Assembly (NCBI GenBank): GCA_019279435.1
Contig: JAAALK010000285.1
Coordinates: forward strand, 66,512,865-66,576,864
Reading direction: 5' to 3'
DNA from: Zizania palustris
Taxonomy: Eukaryota; Streptophyta; Magnoliopsida; Poales; Poaceae
DNA length: 64,000 bases
In this document: positions 1 to 11,209 of the stretch, piece by piece
How positions within the stretch are numbered: the first letter of the stretch is position 1
Layout of the letters: each line of letters starts with the position of its first letter
Notes under the pieces: generated by a model
Told to the model about the DNA's origin: nothing
Databases searched by the model: none
The model's input: only the letters and a program-made list of their open reading frames with translations
Position numbers and translations under genes: made by a program

Positions 1-181
1 TTGGGCTAGCCCGACTTCGCGGCCCCTCTGCCCGAAAGTCGCTCGCTGCCCGTGTACCTGAGTCACATGCGGCCCAGACACAGTAGGTCTTCTCCTCTAT
101 TTGTGTCCTCTTGACTTTCCGTTGACAATAACTCATCACATCTAGAGCCATGACGCCCATACTCTTCAGCATGGCTCCTCA
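1..181 (-). repeat. Sire-2 3' LTR, first 181 bp of the LTR only
   Basis: On the minus strand the LTR begins TGAGGAGCCATG at 181 and runs off the left edge. It matches the end of the LTR at 26818-26998 almost base for base, including details that differ in the Sire-3 LTRs. Confidence 0.85.
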
Positions 182-437
182 ATCTCTCCCTTGATGAGTG
201 CATTGTCAACACTTCTCTTCATCAACACTCTAGTACCTTCCTACACATATGGAAACATGAAAACAAAACACAAGAAAACAGAGAAGAAGAAAATAAAATA
301 AAAGTTTAACCCTAATGACCAAAAGCCGAAGAAAAAAAAAGAAAGCGGTCATTATGGTTAACCAAAAGTAGAAACTCAAAATGAGTGCAATCTCAGAATT
401 ATCAACAAGGATATCAAAGAGTAAGGACAAAATAGGA
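182..437 (-). other. Sire-2 3' noncoding region with polypurine tract
   Basis: Next to the LTR the minus strand reads a purine run (AAGGGAGAGAT, about 182-192), the polypurine tract that primes plus-strand synthesis. The rest matches the Sire-3 3' noncoding region at 33311-33550. There is no credible gene; the open frames here are chance. Sire-1 inserted at 437/438. Confidence 0.75.
433..437. repeat. Left target-site duplication of Sire-1 (TAGGA)
   Basis: The five bases before the Sire-1 5' LTR are TAGGA. The five after its 3' LTR (11210-11214) are CAGGA. Four of five match, as expected for a duplication with one later transition. Sire-2 sequence continues on both sides. Confidence 0.7.
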
Positions 438-2426
438 TGAGAAACCAAGGGTTGGTTTCAGAGTCTGTGATGAGTGATTGACAGATTTTACCCTCTGATT
501 CGGAGGTGGTTTCACCGAAGGGGTCGGTGGCTCTGGTTGCTGCATCTGTTGCAGCGGAGTGTGCCTGTCGGAGGGGTCCGACAGTACACGAGGACTGGGT
601 TGTACCGAAGGTCTCGGTACTTTGCGCGGTACACCGGAGTGTGTGCTGAAGGTTTTTACCCGGAGAGGTCTCCGGAATACTGGATACACTTGTCTGCTTG
701 TCTGTGGTGTGCAGGTGACTTCGGAGGCGACAGACGGTTCGTAGTAGGTGAACCTGGGTCAAGCGGGAGGCTTGATGCCAGGGGAGCAGGGAGCTCTGTC
801 ACGAAGGCTGCGAAGGGGTCGAGGTCGGACCTCGGGTCGAGGTGCGCCAGTAGAAGGCAGTAAGTGCGGAGCGTGGCTCCGAATGAAGGTACTCCAAGAC
901 GAAGTCCTCGGAGGCGAGGCACTTCGAAGGGTACTCCGACTGGAGTAACTTCGGAGTTTGGTGGACCAAGTCCTCAGCAATGAGGCAAGTTGTTTGAAGT
1001 GTGCTCCGGAGGGAGACACTCGAAGGTTTACCCGATGAAGGTCTCAGTAGTCGAGGTGCATCGAAGGCATGGTCCGGGTGAGGATCGTCGAGTAGTGTGC
1101 TCGGGGAGAGACACTGCGACGAAGTGCTCATGGAATGCTTCATGCGAAGGCCTTGGACGGAGGAGGGACTTCGAAGGGTGGTACTCCGAAGGTGGGGCTT
1201 CGGAGTAAGGTTGACTTGAGGTACCTTCGGCCATGCATGGCTTCGGTACACGGACTGACGGAGTTCGAGCTGGGAGAAGCTGCGAAGCCGTGGTGGTCCA
1301 CTCCGAAGGTGTTGGTGCGAAGGCCCAAGGGCTTTGACGGCTTCGGCTCAAAACCATCACTGTATCGAAGGCTGACTTCGGTGAAGCGAAGACCGTCAGG
1401 CTCAAGGCTTCTCACCGAAGCTACCGCACCCTTCGCGTGCGAAGGGGGGCTTTAGAAGCGTCCAAAGCTGCAAAGGCTGACAGCGTCTGCTCTGCAAAAA
1501 GCATCTGCTGTGCAAAAGCTGGTACTGTCCCCTCTACGAAGCTGACAAAAGAAGCCTCCAAATAAAGTAGACTACCTGTTGTACCCCCCTGTTCTGATGA
1601 GACAAAACCGGTGTAAATCCTAGGGGTAAAGTAGTCTTTTCACAGGACTGAATAGTGCCTATAAATAGTAGAGGCCGGTCAGGTCACATTAACTCTTTGA
1701 GCATTCATTGTTGAGCTCCTGTACTAGCCTCTCAAACCTTGTATTCATCCTGTGAGTTCAATTTTTGAGTTCCCTGTTCAAGCACTGAAGCCTTGTCGTA
1801 GTGTTCGTTTCACTGCTTGAGCTTGTATGCACACCTCGCTACATGCTTCGATCTTTAGTGTGACTTCTTTTGTGCTGAGTCTGTGCGAAGCCTATTTGAG
1901 CGAGGCTTGTTTTTGATCGAAGTGTGTTTTTTAGTGTATGTTCGCTCTGTGTAACTAGAGGCAGGACCTCTCTGATTACTAGCGAAGCACTGATCGAAGC
2001 TAGTTTTTCTTCTCGTTGCGAAGCCCTTAGCGAAGTCTGTTTTGTGTGCGTTTAGACCTTCAAAGTAGGAAGCCCAGCACTAGTTGTTGTTACTAAGTAC
2101 TTGGTTGAAGTCCACTGAGGGAAGTCCGCTCTTGCGAAGGGTGAATTGCGAAGTCTGCTCGAAGGCATCCTATGTGCGGAGCCTGCACTGACTTAGTAGA
2201 GTTGAGTTTTTGGGGTTGTGTGTGGAGCGAAGTCTTCTTGGCTTCGAACTTTTGCCCCTGTGTGAAGCCTGTGTTCGGAGCTGTGATATACCTCCGAACC
2301 AGAACTTCGAAGGGTGTGTTCGAAGCCTGTTCCGCAGAAGACAGAATTAAAACAGAAGACTATTTTTAGTCAGAAATTTTAAAAGCTCCCATTCACCCCC
2401 CTCTGGTCGCCGTTTCCGGTCCAACA
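438..2426 (+). repeat. Sire-1 5' LTR (1989 bp)
   Basis: It starts TGAGAAACCAAGGG and ends GGTCCAACA directly before the PBS. The U3 part, about 540-1450, is packed with short motifs such as CTTCGAAG, CTCCGAAG and ACTTCGG. The TATA box is at 1660. The end carries the CATTCACCCCCCTCTGGTCGCC block seen in the other Sirevirus LTRs here. The open frames in U3 on both strands reflect this repeated composition and are not genes. Confidence 0.93.
1660..1668 (+). promoter_or_regulatory. TATA box of the Sire-1 5' LTR
   Basis: CTATAAATA lies downstream of the motif-rich U3 region, about 760 bp before the LTR end. The same box is kept in the 3' LTR near 10440. Confidence 0.7.
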
Positions 2427-2428
2427 AT

Positions 2429-2440
2429 TGGTATCAGAGC
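2429..2440 (+). other. Primer-binding site (initiator Met tRNA type)
   Basis: TGGTATCAGAGC lies two bases after the LTR end. It is complementary to the 3' end of plant initiator methionine tRNA, the standard primer of Copia elements. Confidence 0.9.
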
Positions 2441-2490
2441 AGGTTAAGATCACCAGTTGACCTTAACCGGTTTTGTGATCTATTGGTGAC

Positions 2491-4890
2491 ATGGACAGAG
2501 TTAGTAAAATACCTCTGCTCGATGGGACTGATTTTGCATACTGGAAGGTGCGCATGGAGGCTTACTTGCTAAGCCAAGGAAATGCAATTTGGGAGATTGT
2601 GGACTCACAATACTCCATCCCTGAGACTCGCACCTCTCAAATAGAAAAGGATCAGTATAATGCCAACTCGAAGGCTAGAAATATACTGTTCATTGGTTTG
2701 AGTAGAAGTGAGTTTGATAGGGTGCAGCACCTTAGGACTGCTAGGGAAATTTGGACCACTCTCACTATTTTTCATGAGGGCTCTACACAGATTAAGGTCA
2801 GGCACCAAAGCACATACAATCAACAGTATCAGCTGTTTGTGCAGGCACCTGGTGAATCCATAGATGCCATGTTTTCTCGCTTTGATGCAATAGTGAGTAA
2901 CTTGCGGTCCAACGGGACGCTTGCTTACAATGATCATGACAGGGCTATCAAGCTTCTCTATGCTCTTGACTGTAGCACATGAGAAGTGAAGATATCCAGC
3001 ATTGAGGAGTCTGCAGGTTATGACACATTGACCTGTGATGAGCTCTTCAGCAAGCTGAAGTCCACAGAGATTGCCAAGGCATCTCTTGCAGTGCTTAGGA
3101 ACTCCATGCCACAACCATTGGCATTGGTTTCAAGCACTAGCCGTGGCACCACTGCAGAACCAAGCACATCTGGCACTTGTGTTTTTGCAGATGGTTTTGC
3201 TTTGTCCTCCCTGGTCTCTGTCACTAAGGAGCAGGTGGATACTCTGGATGATGATGAGCTTGCTCTCATTGCCAGAAGGTTCACCCGTTTTCTCCATGAA
3301 AGACGGGATCAGAGGCGAAGTGGTTTTAGTGGTTGTTTTGAGTGTGGCGACACTTCTCACATTAAGGCCAATTGTCCTAAACTAAAGAAGAGAGATGAGA
3401 GTGAGCGCCCCAAATACCACAAGAAGGAAAGGAAACCCTTTGTGAAGGGCAAGCGCGGCAAGGTGGCTAAGAGGGTAGCCAAATCCGCTTCTAGAGCATT
3501 TGTTGCTGCTCTCAGCGACATCGACACTTCCTCAACTGAGGAGTCGAGCTCTGAGGAGGAGGAGTCTTCAAGGAAGGAGGAGAAGAAGGACAAGAAGGGA
3601 CGAGATTTCACCGGCCTTTGCTTCATGGCCGACAGCGATCACAACGGCGATGAGCTTGACTCATCTGAGGTACCTCTATCCTATGACCAGCTTTCAATTA
3701 AATTAGATGAGCTGAATGAAGTAGTTCTTGGTCAGGATAGGTTACTTGTGCAAGCCGCTAGAGATAGAAAAGAACTTAGACTTAGGCTAGAAACTATTTC
3801 TACTGATTATGCCATGCTTAAGTCTAGGGTTAATGATGCTGAATGTGAATCTTGTACTGTTGTCATGGGTGAGCTTGCTCAGTTACGTTCTGTACATGCT
3901 CAAACTCTATCTAAGCTTGAGACTGCACATAAGCAGCTTTTGATGGTTGATTCTAGTCCTCATGATATAATTGAATGCATGAACTGTTCTTTATTACGTG
4001 AGAGCATTGATTTACGTGATAAGCATGTTCATGACTTAGAGGCTAAATTGGAGAGGGCCGGTAGTTCTAAGGATGTGCAACCTGTTTGTGACACTTGCAT
4101 AACCCTTAAGGACCAGCTAGGCACTGTTAGAGAGCGAGCTGAGAACCTTATGACTGAGAATGAGTACCTTCTTTCTGTGGTTAACAAATGCACTAAGGGA
4201 AAGAGTAGGATGGACCTGCTCTTGGCCAAAACCAAGATGTGTGCTGACAGAGCAGGGGTAGCTCTAGGTTTGGGTTTTGAGAGGATTCCTTCAGACAGTA
4301 AGAACAAAACTGTTTTTACCTCACCCACTACCTTAGAGAAAGAGAGAGCTCTGTTAGACACTCCATCAGCCAAAAAGCCTACCCAGACTCCAAAGAAAAC
4401 CACTCCTCCTGCCAAGAAAGTCCCTCCCAAGAAAACCACTCAGCAGAAGCCCAAGGAGCTTGTGAGAGTTGCTCCTATGACCCATGAGAGTGCCCCTAGG
4501 AGAGTTTATCATTGTTCCTACTATCAGCGGGCGAGTAACTTGGTTGGGTTCTGTTTTCATCGCATCAACCAAGAGCGACGCTTTCAGGCGATGAGTTTCC
4601 AGGACATGCATTACCCATCTTTAGATATGCATGAGTCTGAGTTTTACTCTCGTCCTATTTTCGAGGCTCCTCGTGCTTCTCGGAGAGGTTTTGCTCCTCG
4701 AGGTGTTCTCCATGTTCCATATGGTGGTAGACCCTGGGCGAGTAGCTTTGTACCTCGTCAGAGTAGGAGACCTCGCCATGCTTTTGGATCACTGCATATA
4801 GGTAGACCTCGCACTTTGCATCATTCTGATTTTCCTGTGCGTAGACAGTCTACTTTTACTGTGCCTACTACTCGTTTCACTCAGTGCTAG
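2491..4890 (+). pseudogene. gag: Sire-1 gag, interrupted by one in-frame TGA
   Basis: Gag forms the virus-like particle and binds element RNA. The frame opens at ATG 2491 and runs about 800 codons to TAG at 4888, broken only by TGA at 2980-2982. Codons 1-163 hold the Copia-type gag (UBN2-like) region. A CCHC zinc knuckle (CX2CX4HX4C) lies at 3334-3375, followed by a lysine- and serine-rich acidic stretch, a long probable coiled coil (about 3690-4250) and a lysine/proline-rich segment. A second knuckle near 4510 is degenerate: its second Cys is Tyr and its His is Asn, while Sire-3 keeps both. The length is typical of Sirevirus gag. Sire-3 has a different stop at the same codon. Confidence 0.88.
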
Positions 4891-7800
4891 ATGCCTCGTC
4901 ATATTTTCACTCACCCCAGCACTGAGCGATCGATATTTTCTTATCATGTGTAGGCGACACACCGAGGCTTGGAGGGCACGTGGATCATGGACTCCGGTTG
5001 TTTGCGCTGTATGACCGGAGATGCATCATGGTTCTCCAGCCCCACCACAACCAAGCAAAGGGAACATATCACCTTCGGCAACAATCGAAGGAGTAGAGTG
5101 AAAGGTAAAGGTGTGGTAAGAATCAACTCGAATTTCACTCTCAAAGATGTTGCTTTGGTTGAGAACCTGGGATACAATTTGCTTTCAGTATCTCAGTTGC
5201 TTGATGAGGGCTTCGAAGTGCGATTTCATCGCGATACTTCGCAAGTACTCAATTCTAATGGCGTTGTGGTGTGTAAGATCTTAAGAGCTGGGAGAGTTTT
5301 TGAAGCTGATTTCTCTGAGTCTTCTGGTTCTTCTCATTGTCTTGTTGCACATTCGACTTCTAAGCTTTAGAAGTGGCATAGGAGACTAGAGCATATGAGC
5401 TTTGAGTTGCTCGCTCGTCTGAGCGCCCTAGGTCTGATCCGAGGATTGCCCAAGCTCAAGTTTGAGAAGAATTTAGTTTGCGCTCCTTGTCGTCATGGAA
5501 AAATGATTGCCGCTTTGCATTCGCCAGTCACTATAGTGATGACTGAACAACCTGGAGAACTTCTCCACATGGACACTGTAGGTCCTTCTCGGGTTAGTTC
5601 TTTAGGCGGCAAGTGGTATGTATTAGTCATTGTCGACGATTTCTCTCGCTACTCTTAGGTCTTCTTTCTTGCCAGCAAGGATGAAGTGTTTTCACACTTT
5701 CGGAGCTTGGCTTTGAGACTTTTCACTGAACTCCCTAGTGCATTGAAATTCATTCGAAGTGATAATGGCACTGAGTTCAAGAACAGTCTCTTTGTTGACT
5801 TTTGCTTGGAGCATGGCATAGAACATCAATTCTCTGCTCCGCGGGTTCCTCAACAGAACGGTGTTGTTGAGAGAAAGAACCGCACTTTGGTTGAGATGGC
5901 TAGGACGATGCTCGATGAGCATAGGACTCCTAGAAAATTCTGGGCTGAGGCCATGAACACTGCTTGTTACATCTCAAACCGAATCTTCTTGCGCTCAATT
6001 TTGAATTTAACATCTTATGAGCTACGTTTTGGGAGACAGCCCAAGGTTACTCATCTTCGAATTTTTGGCTGTCGTTGCTTTATCCTAAAACGTGGTAATT
6101 TGGATAAATTTGAGTCGCGCTCTTCTGACGGGATCTTTTTGGGTTACACCACACATGGTCATTCTTATCGTGTTTATAATTTGGAAACTAACACTGTCAT
6201 CGAGTCATGTGATGTGACTTTTGATGAATCGACCCCCTCTGTTAGTTCTGCTCTTGAACAGGCAAATGAACACGACATGGAACAGACCATCTTCGAAGAA
6301 GAAGATCCCAGAGAATTCAAGGATGAACCCCTACTACCCTCGACATCAACCCCCGAAGCCGACCCCGCTTCGACTACTTCGGCACAAGGTCCCGAAGCAA
6401 CTACCTCGACATCGGTCATCTTGGACCACTCCAACGCACAAGTTGAGGGGGAGACTGCATCTCGCCATGAGGCTCCACATCACGTTCAAAGGATGCATCC
6501 TCCAGAGCAGATCATTGGTGAGCTTGATCAAAGGGTAACACGTTCTCATGCTCATTTTCATTGATTCTGCTTTTGTTGCTTCTTTCGAACCATTAGATGT
6601 TAGTCATGCACTTTCTGATTCTAGTTGGATCAATGCCATGCATGACGAACTTGAAAATTTTGAGAGAAACCAAGTCTGGACTTTAGTTGATCCTCCACCA
6701 AATGTTCATTTCATTGGAACAAAATGGATTTTCAAAAACAAACAAGGGGAGGATGGGACTGTAGTTAGAAACAAGGCTAGACTTGTAGCTCAGGGTTATT
6801 CTCAATTAGAAGGGATTGATTTTACTGAAACTTTTGCACCTGTTGCTCGTCTTGAGGCCATTAGGATTTTACTTGCATTTGCGACATCCCGTAGTTTCAA
6901 ACTCTATCAAATGGATGTTAAAAGTGCTTTTCTTAATGGCTTCATAGGCGAAGATGTTTATGTAAAACAACCCCCTGGTTTTGAAAACCCCAAATACCCA
7001 CATAAAGTCCTTAAACTTCATAAGGCTCTTTATGGACTCAAGCAGGCCCCTCGGGCATGGTATGATAGACTTAAGTCTTTTCTGCTTGAGCGGGGTTATT
7101 TGATGGGATCTGTTGATAAAACCCTGTTCACTCTCAAGCATGGCAAAGGTTTCCTTCTAGTGCAGATTTATGTGGATGATATCATCTTTGGTGGCTCTTC
7201 TCATGCTTTGGTTGCCGAGTTTGCAGATGCCATGAGCAGGGAGTTCAAGATGTCCATGATGGGCGAACTCACATTTTTCCTTGGTTTGCAAATCAAGCAA
7301 AGCAAACAGGGTACCTTCGTCCACCAGACGAAGTACACCAAGGACCTGCTCAAGAAGTTCGACATGGCTGATGCGAAGCCTCTTGCCACTCCAATGTCTA
7401 CATCTGTAGCATTGGATCCTGACGAGGATGGAGAAGCCGTAGATCATAAGGAGTTCCGAAGCATGATCTGCTCCCTCCTCTACTTGACTGCTACGAGGCC
7501 GGACATACATTTCGCAGTATGTCTGTGCGCTCGTTTTCAGGCTTCACCACAAGCTTCGCAACGCCAAGCGGTAAAACGCATTCTCAGGTATCTCAAACAT
7601 ACCCTCGAATTCGACATTTGGTATTCAGTGTCTTCCTCTTTGTGTCTTCGAGGATATTCCGATGCGGACTTTGCTGGGTGTAGGATTGATAGGAAAAGTA
7701 CCTCTGGTACTTGTCATTTTCTGGGTACTTCTCTGGTTTGCTGGTCTTCCCGCAAACAATCTAGTGTTGCGCAATCGACGGCTGAGGCCGAATATGTTGC

Positions 7801-8120
7801 TGCAGCTAGCTGTTGCTCTCAGATTTTGTGGATGGTTTCCACTTTGCGGGATTTCGGGTTAGATTATAAGAGTGTCCACTTTTCTGTGATAACACCAGCG
7901 CTATTTGTATTGCAAACAACCCGGTTCAACATTCCAGAACCAAACACATTGATGTGCGATATCATTTTCTCAGAGATCATAATGAGAAGGGTGATATTGA
8001 ACTTCAATATGTTGATACCCAACACCAGCTAGCCGATATTTTCACAAAACCCTCGATGCTACTCGTTTTGCCTACTTGCGTGGGGAACTTGGTGTTTGTC
8101 ACCCTTACGGCATTTTGTGA
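4891..8120 (+). pseudogene. pol: Sire-1 pol: protease, integrase, RT, RNase H; broken
   Basis: Pol follows gag in the same frame. A protease-like MDSG motif near 4987 stands where the catalytic Asp lies. The GAG-pre-integrase zinc region follows (HRRLEH near 5380, CAPCRHGK near 5485). The integrase core has its Asp residues at HMDTVGP (~5566) and RSDNGTEF (~5755), and its Glu in NGVVE (~5860). RT has the YVDD box at 7169-7180. RNase H follows, with DRKSTSG near 7690. Lesions are in-frame stops at 4950, 5368 and 5656, a frameshift near 6550 between integrase and RT, another near 7875, and another near 8050. The intended end is TGA at 8118-8120, after an IFTKP-type tail. The stop at 5656 replaces a Trp codon (TGG to TAG). 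Confidence 0.88.
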
Positions 8121-9237
8121 GGGGGAGCGGTTTTTGATTGACTTGCATATGCTCACTGTGTGTGAAATTGCATTTACATATCTTGCACTTATATGCCTAA
8201 TTTTAATTCATGTAATCATGACAGCTCAGCTCCTTTTAATATGTCTGGACATTTTGTGCATGGTGTTTCTTTCCAAAATCAAATCATGCTCACTGCTTAG
8301 TGTTGAATCTAGCATGTTTAGGCGGGACTGCTTTAGCTATCTTTTATCTTCTTGATAGCAAGACTCCTTTTCTGTGGATGCTAAACATTGCAACTTGAAA
8401 AATTGTGTTACTTACTCATGGATATTCATAAAGTGCTAAACAATTCGTTCACTTAAATTCAAATTCCAAAAATCCATGATTTGCACGCTTCAAAGCGAAA
8501 AGATCCAAGTGGGTTTGTTTGTCGCACTATCCTATTCTAGACTGCTTACCATTGCACATTGGTCTGAACTGGGATAGTGTAGTGTATGCCAAAATCACCG
8601 CCTTAAGCTTCTGATGGATTTCATGCCTAGGCTTGGCTTGGTTGGAAAGTATAAGGTAGACAAACAAATAACCCCTGGCATTATGAAAAAGAAAAATTCA
8701 TTAATCATCAAGTTTGCTTTTCACTGCTCCACTTGAACTGGACTTGTCTGTCTATAGTAGAAATTGACTAGCTTTGTGCAGCCCCTGCTTTTACTTATCT
8801 AGTTATCTTGATTAAGTGGTGATGCTTTTATTTCAAAATGATAAAATCACATGTTGTCATCATGTTTTTAGAGAATGTTAAATTGAGCTGAGCACATGAA
8901 AAATTGGTATTAATGTTGGCATATTTTTGCTCTATATGTCTTTGCAATTCTGCTCCTTTCGAAGCTTTGCATCTTTTGAATGCTCCTTGATGCTTGCATT
9001 GCCAAAGGGGGAGAAATTTTTGAGTTCTCCGCAACAAGGAGGTAAAATAACTCAGGGAGAGTTTTTATCTTGCAAAGGGGAGATTTGCCTACTCTTTTGA
9101 AAAGGGGGAGGAAAATTCTTTTATCAAGTGACATGATTTGGCTCGTTTCTGAGTTTTTATGGTCACTTGTGTGCTGAACTTTTTCAAATTTTCTTGAACT
9201 TGAATTTGGTTGTCAATGCACTCATCAAGGGGGAGAT
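8121..9237 (+). other. Sire-1 3' noncoding region with repeated polypurine tracts
   Basis: No gene is seen. The last part carries repeated purine tracts of the AAGGGGGAG type at about 9004-9015, 9073-9083, 9101-9111 and 9227-9237. Multiple polypurine tracts before the 3' LTR are a known Sirevirus feature. Near 8528-8585 a CACTATCC arm pairs with a GGGATAGTG arm in a possible hairpin, and the surrounding block is recognisable in Sire-2 and Sire-3. Confidence 0.75.
9227..9237 (+). other. Terminal polypurine tract of Sire-1
   Basis: AAGGGGGAGAT abuts the TGAGAAACC start of the 3' LTR. It is the expected primer for plus-strand DNA synthesis. Confidence 0.85.
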
Positions 9238-11209
9238 TGAGAAACCAAGGGTTGTTTTCGGAGTCTGTGATGAGTGATTGACAGATTTACCCTCTGATTC
9301 GGAGGTGGTTTCACAGAAGGGGTTAGTGGCTCTGGTTGCTGCAGCTGTTGCAGCGGAGTGTGCCTGCCGGAGGGGTCCAACAGTACACGAGCACTGGGTT
9401 GTACCGAAGGTCTCGGTACTTTGGGCGGTACACCGGAGTGTATGCCGAAGGTTGTTACCTGGAGAGGTCTCCGGAATACTAGATACACTTGTCTGCTTGT
9501 TTGTGGTGCACATGTGACTTCGGAGGCGACAGACGGTTCGTAGCAGGTGAACCTGGGTCAAGCGGGAGGCTTGATGCCAGGGGAGCAGGGAGCTCTGTCA
9601 TGAAGGCTGCGAAGGGGTCGAGGTCGGACCTCGGGTCGAGGTGCGCCAGGAGAAGGCAGTAAGTGCGGAGCGTGGCTCCGGATGAAGGTACTCCGAGAGG
9701 AAGTCATCGGAGGCGAGGCACTTCGAAGGGTACTCCGACTGGAGTAACTTTGGAGTTTGGTGGACCAAGTCCTCAGCAATGAGGCAAGGTGTTCGAAGTG
9801 TGCTCCGGAGGGAGACACTCGAAGGTTTAGCTGACGAAGGTCTCAGAAGTCGAGGTGCATCGAAGGCATGGTCCGGGTGAGGATCGTCGAGGAGTGTGCT
9901 CGGGGAGAGACACTGCGACGAAGTGCTCATGGAATGCTTCATGCGAAGGCCTTGGACGAAGGAGGGACTTCGAAGGGTGGTACTCCGAAGGTGGGGCTTC
10001 GGAGTAAGGTTGACTTGAGGTACCTTCGGCCATGCATGGCTTCTGTACACGGACTGACGGAGTTCGAGCTGGGAGAAGCTGTGAAGCCGTGGTGGTCCAC
10101 TCCGAAGGTGTTGGTGCGAAGGCCCAAGGGCTTTGACGGCTTCGGCTCAAAACCGTCACTGTATCGAAGGCTGACTTCGGTGAAGCGAAGGCCGTTAGGC
10201 TCAAGGCTTCTCACCGAAGCTACCGCACCCTTCGCGTGCGAAGGGGGGCTTCAGAAGCGTCCAAAGCTGCAAACGCTGACAGTGTGTGCTCTACAAAAGC
10301 TGGTACTGTCCCCTCTGCGAAGCTGACAAAAGAAGCCTCCAAATAAAGTAGACTACATGTTGTACCCTCCTGTTCTGATGAGACAAAACCGGTGTAAACC
10401 CTAGGGGTAAAGTAGTCATTTCACAGGACTGAATAGTGCCTATAAATAGTAGAGGCCAGTCAGGTCACATTAACTCTTTGAGAATTCATTGTTGAGCTCC
10501 TGTACTAGCCTCTCAAACCTTGTATTCATCCTATGAGTTCAATTTTTGAGTTCCCTGTTCAAGCACTGAAGCCTTGTCGTAGTGTTCGTTTCACTGCTTG
10601 AGCTTGTATGCACACCTCGCTACATGCTTCGATCTTTAGTGTGACTTCTTTTGTGCTGAGTCTGTGCGAAGCCTATTTGAGCGAGGCTTGTTTTTGATCG
10701 AAGTGTGTTTTTTAGTGTATGTTCGCTCTGTGTAACTAGAGGCAGGACCTCTCTGATTACTAGCGAAGCACTGATCGAAGCCAGTTTTTCTTCCCGTTGC
10801 GAAGCCCTTAGCGAAGTCTGTTTTGTGTGCGTTTAGACCTTCGAAGTAGGAAGCCCAGCACTAGTTGTTGTTACTAAGTACTTGGTTGAAGTCCACCGAG
10901 GGAAGTCCGCTCTTGCGAAGGGTGAATTGCGAAGTCTGCTCGAAGGCACCCTGTGTGCGTAGCCTGCACTGACTTAGCAGAGTTGAGTTTTTGGGGTTGT
11001 GTGTGGAGCGAAGTCTTCTTGGCTTCGAACTTTTGCCCCTGTGTGAAGCCTGTGTTCGGAGCTGAGAAATACCTTCGAACCATAACTTTGAAAGGTGTGT
11101 TCGAAGCCTGTTCCACAGAAGACAGAATTAAAATAGAAGACTATTTTTAGTCAGAAATTTTAAAAGCTCCCATTCACCCCCCCCTCTGGTCGCCGTTTCC
11201 GGTCCAACA
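9238..11209 (+). repeat. Sire-1 3' LTR (1972 bp)
   Basis: It is a near-copy of 438-2426 with the same ends (TGAGAAACC and GGTCCAACA). It differs by scattered substitutions and small indels, such as the loss of a short CTGTGCAAAAGC-like stretch near 10285. The TATA box is at about 10440. Confidence 0.92.

Larger units (their letters stand above)
438..11209 (+). mobile_element. Sire-1: full-length Sirevirus-type Copia retrotransposon, non-autonomous by decay
   Basis: The order is 5' LTR, PBS, gag, protease, integrase, RT, RNase H, 3' noncoding region with several polypurine tracts, and 3' LTR. Integrase before RT marks Copia. The long gag with a CCHC knuckle and coiled coil, the repeated AAGGGGGAG tracts and the ~2 kb LTRs mark a Sirevirus. 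It is inserted in the 3' noncoding DNA of Sire-2 in the opposite orientation. The LTRs (1989 and 1972 bp) are close to each other but differ by scattered substitutions and small indels. Gag and pol carry nonsense codons and frameshifts, so this copy cannot move by itself. Confidence 0.93.

Noticed and set aside
799..1251. Several 90-150 codon frames in the Sire-1 LTRs (also 9598-10050)
   Set aside because: They lie in the motif-rich U3 region on both strands and show no domain. They match between the two LTRs only because the LTRs are copies.
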